From NCBI GenBank assembly GCA_903844785.1, contig CAIMVB010000153.1, positions 1 through 7,414 of the forward strand: 7,414 bases of DNA. Direction: 5' to 3'. Positions 1-5,197 of this stretch are shown in pieces. The notes beneath the pieces were generated by a model. That model was given only the letters and a program-made list of their open reading frames with translations, did not search any database and was not told the DNA's origin. The translations under genes and the position numbers were made by a program. The number at the start of each line of letters is the position of its first letter. Position 1 is the stretch's first letter. Origin of the DNA: an uncultured Rhodospirillales bacterium. Its GTDB lineage: Bacteria; Pseudomonadota; Alphaproteobacteria; Acetobacterales; Acetobacteraceae.

Positions 1-550
1 CGGTTTCGCCATTCTTGTCCAGCATCGGCCCGCGCGGATAAGACCACACCACCACCGCAAGCCCAGCCGCCTTCGCTTCATCCGCCAATTCGCGGAGTTC
101 TTCCATCATCTCAAACTGGTATTCGGATGAAGGGTAGATGGTGAAGCCAATCGCAGAACAACCAAGGCGCAGCGCATCGGCAACACTGCCGGTCACCGCC
201 TGATCCTTGGTAGTGGAAAGGCTATTGGATGAATTGACCTTCAGGATGGTCGGGATGGCACCGGCGAAAGTGGCGGCGCCGGCTTCAATCATGCCAAGCG
301 GCGCGGCATAGGCATTCAAGCCCGCTTCAATCGCCAATTCGAAATGGTAGTGCGGATCATAAGCTGCGGGGTTGGGTGCGAAGGACCGCGCCGGGCCATG
401 TTCAAAGCCCTGATCCACCGGCAGGATCACCATGCGCCCCGTGCCGCCAAGCTTCCCTTCCATCAGGATGCGGGCGAGATTCGCCTTGGTCCCGGGGGTG
501 TCGCTTTCATACCAGGAAAGGATTTCCTTCACGCGGCGCGTCAGCTTCAT
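1..550 (-). CDS. Class I fructose-bisphosphate aldolase (DhnA/FbaB type), N-terminal part, cut by the window edge
   Basis: The enzyme reversibly cleaves fructose 1,6-bisphosphate to dihydroxyacetone phosphate and glyceraldehyde 3-phosphate through a Schiff-base lysine, in cytoplasmic glycolysis/gluconeogenesis. The 183 visible residues start MKLTRRVKEILSWYES and carry the family block VILPVDQGFEHG (residues 41-52; D46 fits the conserved barrel-strand-1 Asp). They also contain LKVN (103-106) and TIYPSSE (137-143), where Y139 fits the catalytic tyrosine of archaeal-type class I aldolases. The Schiff-base lysine would lie beyond the left edge. Families of this type run about 300-350 aa, so a bit over half is present. 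The ATG at 550 is preceded by AAGGA about 7 bases upstream. An unknown gene ends 71 bp upstream on the same strand and may be co-transcribed. The family assignment is firm. The residue equivalences are inferred by motif recall, not by alignment. Confidence 0.92.
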   Translation of the reverse strand, partial: MKLTRRVKEILSWYESDTPGTKANLARILMEGKLGGTGRMVILPVDQGFEHGPARSFAPNPAAYDPHYHFELAIEAGLNAYAAPLGMIEAGAATFAGAIPTILKVNSSNSLSTTKDQAVTGSVADALRLGCSAIGFTIYPSSEYQFEMMEELRELADEAKAAGLAVVVWSYPRGPMLDKNGET

Positions 551-579
551 TTTGTGATCCTTCTCGTTTCCGTGATGAC

Positions 580-601
580 CCGGCGGCGATAGCGCAGCCG
601 G
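580..601. other. Small GC stem-loop between the unknown gene and the aldolase gene
   Basis: CCGGC at 580-584 pairs with GCCGG at 597-601. The inner GCG (586-588) pairs with CGC (593-595), one mismatch separates the two parts, and the loop is 4 nt. On the plus strand it is followed by CTTTT, but no plus-strand gene ends here. On the minus strand, the direction of the flanking genes, no T-tract follows. It may be an mRNA-stabilising or translation-tuning structure in the 71-bp spacer, or chance in GC-rich DNA. Confidence 0.25.
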
Positions 602-621
602 CTTTTCCTGTCACGGGTGCG

Positions 622-1071
622 TTATGTCGGCTGATCCTGTGGCGGCAGTGTGGCGAAAAGCGCCGCCAATCTGGCTTGGTCATTCCGACGGCGCGGATCG
701 AGCGTCGCCATATCCAGCGCCTTGGGCCTCTCGCTTAGCACTTCGGCCCCTATTTCACGTGCCGCGCCCACTACGCTAGCCGCGGCGGGGTGGCTTGTCT
801 CAAAAATGATTAGCTTGAAACCGGCCCGCAACGCCGCCAGCGCAGCCCCGGGGGCATCGGCGCAATCCAGCCCGACGGTGAAGGGGGCGTCGGGGAATAG
901 GTCGGTAGCTTGGTCGATCATGGTCTTGAACCAACCCGGCCCGGCATTCAGCGCGGCGCCAGGGGCAGAAAGCAGCAGTAAAGGCCGCCCTGCGGCAGCC
1001 CTTAACGCCCATTCGGCCTGAACGCGCCCATGCACCACCAACGCGGGTTGCTTCAGAAACGCCTTTACCAT
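622..1071 (-). CDS. Conserved-looking hypothetical protein (149 aa) upstream of the aldolase gene
   Basis: I do not recognise the family. The protein has an alternating alpha/beta pattern. Likely beta strands are LLLLSAP (31-37), FTVGLDC (64-70), FKLIIFET (85-92) and AEVLSE (109-114). Each is separated by Ala-rich helices, and the tail holds an Arg run (DPRRRND, 125-131). There is no signal peptide or membrane segment, so it is probably cytosolic. The fold rhythm (strand, helix, repeated G-D/E ends) resembles part of a TIM barrel or Rossmann-like protein, but I see no catalytic signature. It is a real gene by its GC-rich codon pattern and its position 71 bp upstream of the class I aldolase on the same strand, with a candidate promoter in the divergent gap. 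The Shine-Dalgarno sequence is weak (GGGT just before ATG), so the exact start is uncertain. A link to sugar-phosphate metabolism is only guilt by association. Confidence 0.7.
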   Translation of the reverse strand: MVKAFLKQPALVVHGRVQAEWALRAAAGRPLLLLSAPGAALNAGPGWFKTMIDQATDLFPDAPFTVGLDCADAPGAALAALRAGFKLIIFETSHPAAASVVGAAREIGAEVLSERPKALDMATLDPRRRNDQARLAALFATLPPQDQPT

Positions 1072-1109
1072 TGACCCAAAGGCCCTTGCATGCCAAGCAT
1101 TTCAGTTAA

Positions 1110-1138
1110 CGCATAGCCTTTAGTCCCTGTGGCGCCAA
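1110..1138 (-). promoter_or_regulatory. Candidate sigma70-type promoter for the unknown gene and aldolase
   Basis: Read on the minus strand, TTGGCG (1138-1133) is followed after exactly 17 bases by TATGCG (1115-1110). Initiation would fall near 1103, giving a leader of about 32 nt before the ATG at 1071. The -35 is 4/6 and the -10 is 3/6 against the consensus, so support is moderate. It lies in the only gap between the divergent transcription units, and its -35 context is shared with the better yebC promoter. Confidence 0.4.
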
Positions 1139-1153
1139 GGCGTCTGGAGAAGC

Positions 1154-1363
1154 ATGAGCGAAGGTCAATCCAATGCGATAGCGGCCGCGATGGTCCGGCT
1201 GGAAGCGGCCCTGAATCGCCTGGACCGCGCCGTGGAGATGCGCCGCGCCGCTACCCCGCCCATGGAAGGCGATATGGTCCCCAAAGCGGCCGTGGCCGCG
1301 CTGGCTTCCCGCCTGGATGAAACCATCGCGCGGCTGCGTAGCAATCTGGATGAGGCTGTCTGA
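1154..1363 (+). CDS. DUF4164-like small coiled-coil protein, first gene of the zapA cluster
   Basis: A 69-aa acidic/Ala-rich protein predicted to be almost all helical. Two heptad-like stretches, VRLEAALNRLDRAVEMR (14-30) and VAALASRLDETIARLRSNL (47-65), are broken by a Pro-rich linker (TPPMEGDMVP). This pattern matches the small DUF4164-type proteins found directly before zapA in many alphaproteobacteria; biochemical function is unknown. A GGAGA Shine-Dalgarno (1146-1150) precedes the ATG. The stop overlaps the zapA start by one base (TGATG at 1361-1365), which implies translational coupling. Because of the coupling and the coiled-coil nature, a role with ZapA at the division ring is possible, but this is inference only. 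Confidence 0.8.
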   Translation: MSEGQSNAIAAAMVRLEAALNRLDRAVEMRRAATPPMEGDMVPKAAVAALASRLDETIARLRSNLDEAV

Positions 1364-1698
1364 TGGCGCAGGTCACGGTCCGCGTTGGCGGTTACGCCCA
1401 TCCGGTAGCTTGCCAGGATGGCCAGGAAAAGCATCTGACGAATATGGCGGCCGAGGTTGATAAGCGCGTCTCGGCGCTCAAGGCCATGGGCATTCAGTTC
1501 GGCGAAACGCGTATGTTGCTGCTGGCGGCGCTGCAATTGGCTGATGAAGCCATGGATCTGAAAGCCGAGAATGATGCGCTGAAGGCCGGCGGTGCTGTTG
1601 CTTCCGATGCCCCCGCGCCTGATCCCGCCATGGCAGATGGCTTGGTGCGGCTTGCCGAAAAGCTGGAAGCCATTGCCGCGCGGCTTGAGGAAGCCTAA
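1363..1698 (+). CDS. zapA: Cell division protein ZapA
   Basis: ZapA binds FtsZ in the cytoplasm and bundles protofilaments at the Z-ring; it works as a dimer/tetramer through a C-terminal coiled coil. The 111-aa protein has the ZapA layout. A short N-terminal alpha/beta head comes first (MAQVTVRVGGYAHPVAC; then EKHLTNMAAEVDKRV, the usual 'L..lA..vd' segment). A long helix follows (ETRMLLLAALQLADEAMDLKAENDAL). The C-terminal helix is LVRLAEKLEAIAARLEEA, after a Pro/Ala linker (residues about 80-92). Length is typical (about 100-130 aa). It is coupled to the preceding coiled-coil gene by TGATG and is followed 4-6 bp later by the 6S RNA candidate. The same zapA/6S/folate-ligase arrangement is known from gamma- and alphaproteobacteria. 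Confidence 0.9.
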   Translation: MAQVTVRVGGYAHPVACQDGQEKHLTNMAAEVDKRVSALKAMGIQFGETRMLLLAALQLADEAMDLKAENDALKAGGAVASDAPAPDPAMADGLVRLAEKLEAIAARLEEA

Positions 1699-1702
1699 CT
1701 AG

Positions 1703-1824
1703 AACCTGCGGGGCTGCCAGGTGCGCCAGGCAATTCATCCCCGGGGCCAATGCACATCCTCCGGGAACTGGCTCTGTCCGGACCGTGGTTCGGGTATCTG
1801 GTGCCCACCTGCTAACGCAGGCCT
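1703..1824 (+). ncRNA. ssrS: 6S RNA (SsrS) candidate, compact form
   Basis: 6S RNA mimics an open promoter and sequesters sigma70-RNA polymerase. The closing stem is visible: CCTGCG (1705-1710) pairs with CGCAGG (1816-1821). After an internal loop, CAGGTG (1718-1723) pairs with CACCTG (1806-1811), and CGCCAG (1724-1729) pairs with CTGGTG (1798-1803, one G-U). Next comes a large open region, then a GC-rich terminal arm that includes CCCG/CGGG and TCCGG/CCGGA pairings. The stretch CCCCGGGGCCAAT (1739-1751) resembles the CCCCTGAGCCGAT of E. coli 6S. The location directly upstream of the 5-formyl-THF cyclo-ligase gene is the classic ssrS context. Ends are approximate; about 120 nt is shorter than the usual 150-190. 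A promoter at the zapA end is not clear. Confidence 0.8.
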
Positions 1825-1842
1825 TGGGAGGATGATACGCCA

Positions 1843-1870
1843 GCGGCCATGGTGGCTCCGCACCTTTTTT
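1843..1870 (+). terminator. Hairpin plus T6 tract after the 6S RNA, before the folate gene
   Basis: GCGG (1843-1846) pairs with CCGC (1858-1861) and CCA (1847-1849) pairs with TGG (1853-1855), with two unpaired bases (CT, 1856-1857) on the 3' side and a 3-nt loop. ACC and then TTTTTT (1865-1870) follow. It looks like a Rho-independent terminator or attenuator at the end of the zapA-6S unit. It lies only 17 nt before the GTG start of the next gene, so it must be leaky or the next gene has a separate promoter. Confidence 0.55.
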
Positions 1871-1876
1871 GCCATC

Positions 1877-1890
1877 AGGAACCCTGCGTG
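1877..1890 (+). promoter_or_regulatory. Shine-Dalgarno that fixes a GTG start for the folate cyclo-ligase
   Basis: AGGA at 1877-1880 lies 7 bases before GTG at 1888-1890. The alternative in-frame ATG at 1849 sits inside the hairpin/T-tract, has no Shine-Dalgarno, and would add 13 residues (MVAPHLFCHQEPC) with no family similarity that I recognise. Confidence 0.7.
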
Positions 1891-2481
1891 ACCGAGGCCC
1901 AAGCCGCCGCATCGGATGTTGTTTTGCAGGCAGCCAAGGCCACGGTGCGGAAATCAGCGCGCGCGCATCGCGCCACGCTTTTCAGCCCTGATGCGCCCAA
2001 GCGACTGGCAGAGGCCCTTTTGGCCCGGCACGCACCGCCCGCGGGTGCCGTTATTGCGGGCTATTGGCCGATGGGCGATGAAATGGATCCGCGCCCACTG
2101 ATGCTGGCCTTGGCTCAGCGCGGTCACACCCTGGCGCTGCCAATCACGCCGCCGCGTGGCCTGCCGCTTTCCTTTCACGCCTGGGCGCCGGGCGGGGCGC
2201 TCCGACCCGGCCCCATGGGTACATCAGAACCAGCCGAGGGCGCTTTGGTGAACCCCGATTGGCTGCTGGTGCCGCTTTTGGCCTTTGACCGCGCCGGGCG
2301 GCGGCTTGGCTATGGCGGTGGGTATTATGATCGCACCCTGGCCGGGCTGCCGGGTGCAAAACCCATCGGTATCGCTTATGACGGCCAGGAAATGACCGAA
2401 GTGCCGGCCGGGCCGCAGGATATCCGGCTGCCCCTGATCGCGACCGAGGCCGGCGTCATCATCTGTGGAGAGAGTGCGTGA
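1888..2481 (+). CDS. 5-formyltetrahydrofolate cyclo-ligase (MTHFS)
   Basis: The enzyme uses ATP to convert 5-formyl-THF to 5,10-methenyl-THF, clearing the inhibitory storage folate in the cytoplasm. From the GTG start the protein has 197 aa, the normal family size. It shows the basic N-terminal helix (KATVRKSARAHR, 17-28), GYWPMGDEMDPRPLM (58-72) for the substrate pocket, and the hallmark C-terminal signature. That signature is PLLAFDRAGRRLGYGGGYYDR (129-149), where the Gly-rich GYGGGYYD is the nucleotide-phosphate site. It follows the 6S RNA candidate, the same pairing as E. coli ssrS-ygfA. Its stop overlaps the next gene's start by 4 bases (GTGA), so both are translated from one message. 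It may be expressed partly by read-through past the upstream hairpin. Confidence 0.95.
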   Translation: MTEAQAAASDVVLQAAKATVRKSARAHRATLFSPDAPKRLAEALLARHAPPAGAVIAGYWPMGDEMDPRPLMLALAQRGHTLALPITPPRGLPLSFHAWAPGGALRPGPMGTSEPAEGALVNPDWLLVPLLAFDRAGRRLGYGGGYYDRTLAGLPGAKPIGIAYDGQEMTEVPAGPQDIRLPLIATEAGVIICGESA

Positions 2482-3299
2482 GGCTACTTTTCCTGGGCGA
2501 TATCGTAGGCCGCGCCGGGCGTGATGCGGTTATAGCCGCGCTGCCTGGGCTGCGTGAGAAACTGCGCCTTGATCTTGTTGTGGTGAATGCTGAAAACGCC
2601 TCCCACGGGTTTGGTCTGGCGCCGGAAATGGCGCGGGCGCTTTTCGTGGCCGGCGCTGATGTGCTGACGCTTGGCAATCACGCCTGGGACCGCAAGGAAA
2701 TCATCCCCTATATCGAAGGCGAGCCACGCCTGATCCGCCCGCTGAATTACCCGCCGGGTACGCCGGGGAAGGGCGCGGTGGTGGCGGTGCTGGCCGATGG
2801 CAGGCGGGCTTTAGTGCTGCAAGCCATGGGGCGACTTTTCATGGAACCCTTGGATGATCCCTTCCGCGCGATCCAGGCGGAATTGGCGCAGCATAGCCTG
2901 GGCGCGCAGGGCAGCGTGCAGGCGATTATCATTGACTTCCACGCTGAAGCCTCATCAGAAAAACAGGCCATGGGCCATAGCTTCGATGGCAAAGTCAGCC
3001 TGGTGATCGGCACCCATACCCATGTGCCAACGGCGGACCACCGCATCCTGCCAGGCGGCACGGCGTTTCAAACCGATGCCGGCATGTGCGGCGATTATGA
3101 TAGCGTGATCGGCATGCAAAAGGGCGGCGCTTCCATCCGCTTCTGGCGCAAGGTGCCGGCCGAACGCCTGGCCCCGGCAGAAAATGAGGCAACGATCAGC
3201 GGGCTATTCGTTGAAACCGATGATGCCACCGGCCTTGCACGCCGCGTGTCGCCACTCCGCATGGGTGGTGGGTTGGAGCCGGTGCTGCCTGCGCTCTGA
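2478..3299 (+). CDS. YmdB/TIGR00282-family metallophosphoesterase
   Basis: The family comprises di-metal calcineurin-like phosphoesterases; Bacillus YmdB hydrolyses 2',3'-cyclic nucleotides and affects biofilm and RNA turnover. The 273-aa protein has the full metal-ligand set. D8 is in LGDIVGRAGR, and E39/N40 are in VVNAENASHG. N67/H68 are in GNHAWD, H155 is in DFHAEASSEK, and H180/H182 are in GTHTHVPTAD. DAGMCGDYDSVIG (about 201-213) is the conserved C-terminal block. There is no signal peptide or membrane helix, so it is cytosolic. The start is GTG at 2478, sharing bases with the preceding TGA stop, which indicates tight translational coupling. It ends 7 bp from a convergent gene. The role in this organism is unknown; a link to RNA or second-messenger turnover is inferred from the family only. 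Confidence 0.93.
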   Translation: MRLLFLGDIVGRAGRDAVIAALPGLREKLRLDLVVVNAENASHGFGLAPEMARALFVAGADVLTLGNHAWDRKEIIPYIEGEPRLIRPLNYPPGTPGKGAVVAVLADGRRALVLQAMGRLFMEPLDDPFRAIQAELAQHSLGAQGSVQAIIIDFHAEASSEKQAMGHSFDGKVSLVIGTHTHVPTADHRILPGGTAFQTDAGMCGDYDSVIGMQKGGASIRFWRKVPAERLAPAENEATISGLFVETDDATGLARRVSPLRMGGGLEPVLPAL

Positions 3300-3306
3300 G
3301 GCGCTT

Positions 3307-3942
3307 TCAGTAAAGTGTCTCGGCAAGCCGCGCTGGCGCGGTGGCATCATAGGTGGCGGAGTCCACCATGCCGCCAGTATGGGATGCGATCATCTCCCCC
3401 GCAGTTGGCACATTTGCTGGGCGTGGCGCATCGCCCCAAAGACGCGAACGCACGATGGATTTTGCGCATTGCATATAAACCTCGCGCGGGGTGATCAGGA
3501 TTACGCTGGCGGGCGTCTTGCCGCGTTCCACGAAGCGCGCGCAAAGCGCGGGATCGGTAGTGATGCGCGCGGTGCCGCCCACACGCAGCGCCTCAGCCAC
3601 GCCTGGGATCAGGAACAAGAGTGCAACGCGCGGATCTTCAATGATATCGCGCAGTGCATCCAGCCGGTTATTGCCGCGCCGATCGGGCAAAGCGAGAGAC
3701 CCATCCTCCAGGCAGGCAACAAAGCCCGGCGCATCGCCGCGTGGCGTGGCATGCGGGCCGTTATGGCCGATGGTGGTGAGAATACAAAACGGGCTGGCGG
3801 CGATAAAGGCGCGCGCCGTATTATCCAGCCTGGGCGCGACCTTTTTAAGTGCCCGCTCGCTTGGGGCCTCATAATGCTGCGCCAGGGCTTCCAGGCTGGA
3901 AATGGCGAAGGGATCGGGGGCGGGGTTATGGTCCATTGTCAT
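3307..3942 (-). CDS. FMN-binding pyridoxamine 5'-phosphate oxidase (PPOX) family protein, DR2398/MSMEG_1061-like
   Basis: The split-barrel flavin-binding fold typically binds FMN or F420; the substrate of this subgroup is unknown. The 211-aa protein shows [17 protein letters not shown] (about 43-59), followed by [10 protein letters not shown] and [21 protein letters not shown] and [10 protein letters not shown] come after. These blocks typify the DR2398/MSMEG_1061-type flavoproteins, not the true PdxH enzyme of vitamin B6 synthesis. The segment [20 protein letters not shown] near the end matches the family's conserved tail. I chose ATG 3942 ([11 protein letters not shown]). An ATG at 3936 is also possible. 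A longer reading up to 4029 would cover the whole yebC promoter region. It diverges from yebC across 86 bp. No partner gene identifies the substrate. Confidence 0.85.
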   Translation of the reverse strand: MTMDHNPAPDPFAISSLEALAQHYEAPSERALKKVAPRLDNTARAFIAASPFCILTTIGHNGPHATPRGDAPGFVACLEDGSLALPDRRGNNRLDALRDIIEDPRVALLFLIPGVAEALRVGGTARITTDPALCARFVERGKTPASVILITPREVYMQCAKSIVRSRLWGDAPRPANVPTAGEMIASHTGGMVDSATYDATAPARLAETLY

Positions 3943-3962
3943 ACTCTGCCCAAGCCCAGCGC

Positions 3963-3991
3963 TTGGCGCCACCCTTTTCGCCGGATATAAG
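3963..3991 (+). promoter_or_regulatory. Sigma70-type promoter for yebC
   Basis: TTGGCG (3963-3968), a 17-base spacer and TATAAG (3986-3991) lie in the divergent gap. The predicted start is near 3998, leaving a leader of about 31 nt with GAGAG ahead of the ATG at 4029. The -35 overlaps an inverted repeat CCAAGC-N5-GCTTGG (3950-3966) that could bind a regulator or be chance. Confidence 0.6.
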
Positions 3992-4028
3992 CCGCGTCCC
4001 TTACCCCTTTTCACTGAGAGCAACGGCA

Positions 4029-4751
4029 ATGGCCGGCCATTCCCACGCGAAAAACGTCATGCACCGCAAGGCGGCCCAGGGTGCCAAGAAAGCCCAGGCC
4101 TTCGGCAAGCTGATCCGCGAAATCACCGTCTCGGCCAAAATCGGCCTGCCCGATCCGGCGGCCAATCCACGCCTGCGCGCCGCGGTGAAAGCCGCGCTGA
4201 CCGCGAATATGACGCGCGATACGATTGACCGTGCCATCAAGCGCGCCGTTACCGCCGGGCAGGGCGAGGATTATGAGGAAGTGCGCTATGAAGGCTATGG
4301 CGCGCATGGCATCGCCATCATCGCCGAGGCTTTGACCGATAACCGCAACCGCACCGGCGGCGATTTGCGGTCCATGTTCGCAAAGAATGGCGGCGCCTTG
4401 GGTGAGACGAATTCGGTCGCCTTCCAATTCGAACGGAAGGGCGTGCTGCGTTACAAGCCCGAAGTCGCTTCAGCCGATGCCATGCTGGAAGCGGCCATTG
4501 AAGCCGGCGCCGAGGATGTGGAAAGCGGCGATGATGGGCATGAAATCTCCACCAGTGTTGAGGATTTCGCCACGGTACGTGATGCGCTGGAAGCCAGCTT
4601 CGGCACGGCGGAAAGCGCCAAGCTTGAATGGTGGTCCACCAATGACATCAAGCTGGATGAAGAACGCGCCAAGGATGTGGTGAAGTTGCTCGATCTGCTG
4701 GATGATCATGACGATATCCAGAACATCTACGCCAATCTTGAAGTGGAATAG
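4029..4751 (+). CDS. YebC/PmpR family protein (TACO1-like)
   Basis: Members of this family are cytoplasmic proteins. Some act as DNA-binding regulators (PmpR). Recent work on YebC and the mitochondrial homologue TACO1 ties them to translation of difficult motifs such as polyproline. The 240-aa protein has the usual length and blocks. These are [20 protein letters not shown] (variant of MAGHSKWANIKHRK), [23 protein letters not shown], and [41 protein letters not shown] and [15 protein letters not shown] follow. The acidic C-terminus ([21 protein letters not shown]) is also typical. The ATG at 4029 is chosen because all family similarity begins there and a promoter lies upstream; the 60 in-frame codons before it cover that promoter. 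In many bacteria ruvCAB follows; here a thioesterase gene follows after 11 bp. Confidence 0.95.
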   Translation: MAGHSHAKNVMHRKAAQGAKKAQAFGKLIREITVSAKIGLPDPAANPRLRAAVKAALTANMTRDTIDRAIKRAVTAGQGEDYEEVRYEGYGAHGIAIIAEALTDNRNRTGGDLRSMFAKNGGALGETNSVAFQFERKGVLRYKPEVASADAMLEAAIEAGAEDVESGDDGHEISTSVEDFATVRDALEASFGTAESAKLEWWSTNDIKLDEERAKDVVKLLDLLDDHDDIQNIYANLEVE

Positions 4752-4762
4752 GCGCCATCAGC

Positions 4763-5191
4763 ATGATGGAAACCCGCCTGCGCCAAAGCTTCGCCAAGCA
4801 GGGGTTGATGCGGCTGTTTGGCGCGGAGATGACCAGCATCGCGCCCGGTCAGGTTGAAATCTCCCTTGAACCCAAGCCGGAACTTTCTCAGCAACACGGC
4901 TTTATGCATGGTGGAGCGCTGACCGCCATTGCCGATAGTGCCGCGGGCTATGCCGCGCTTAGCCTCATGCCCGCCAATCGCGGTGTGCTGACGACGGAAA
5001 TGAAAATCAATTTCCTGGCGCCTGCCGCCGGGGACCGCATTCTCGCGCGCGGCAAGGTGCTGAAGGCCGGGCGCACGCTGAGTTTGGTGCAGACGGAAAT
5101 TTTCACCGTCACCGCGGGTCAGGAAAGGCTGATCGCCTTCCTGACCGCGACCTTCATGAGCATCGAAAACCGCGACGGGATCGAGGATTAA
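4763..5191 (+). CDS. PaaI-type hotdog-fold thioesterase
   Basis: The family hydrolyses acyl- or aryl-CoA thioesters in the cytoplasm, often as a tetramer; the substrate cannot be read from sequence. The 142-aa protein is a single hotdog domain of normal length. The signature is QQHGFMHGGALTAIADSAAG (43-62): the HGG turn (49-51) and D58 on the central helix are the expected catalytic/CoA-binding positions. TTEMKINFLAPAAGDRI and GRTLSLVQTEIF are the later conserved strands. The ATG at 4763 is followed at once by a second ATG (MM), so the start could be 4766. AGG at the yebC stop (4750-4752) can serve as ribosome site, 10 bases upstream, and suggests co-transcription with yebC. It ends 6 bp from the convergent propionyl-CoA synthetase gene; a functional link with that enzyme is possible but unproven. 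Confidence 0.9.
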   Translation: MMETRLRQSFAKQGLMRLFGAEMTSIAPGQVEISLEPKPELSQQHGFMHGGALTAIADSAAGYAALSLMPANRGVLTTEMKINFLAPAAGDRILARGKVLKAGRTLSLVQTEIFTVTAGQERLIAFLTATFMSIENRDGIED

Positions 5192-5197
5192 TCGAAC

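Noticed and set aside
1673..1701. Possible promoter TTGCCG-N17-TAACTA for 6S RNA at the zapA end
   Set aside because: The -10 matches the consensus at only two positions, and the predicted start would fall inside the closing stem; not supportable from sequence.
1478..1912. Minus-strand 144-codon frame across zapA, the 6S region and the start of the folate gene
   Set aside because: No recognisable protein similarity; it covers a structured RNA candidate and is antisense to zapA.
3184..3990. Plus-strand open frame of 268 codons across the ymdB end and the PPOX gene
   Set aside because: It overlaps two recognised genes, lacks any family motif, and reads through the yebC promoter.
3849..4028. 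Upstream in-frame extension of yebC (60 more codons)
   Set aside because: Family similarity starts at the ATG at 4029, and the extension would cover the promoter at 3963-3991 and the PPOX start.
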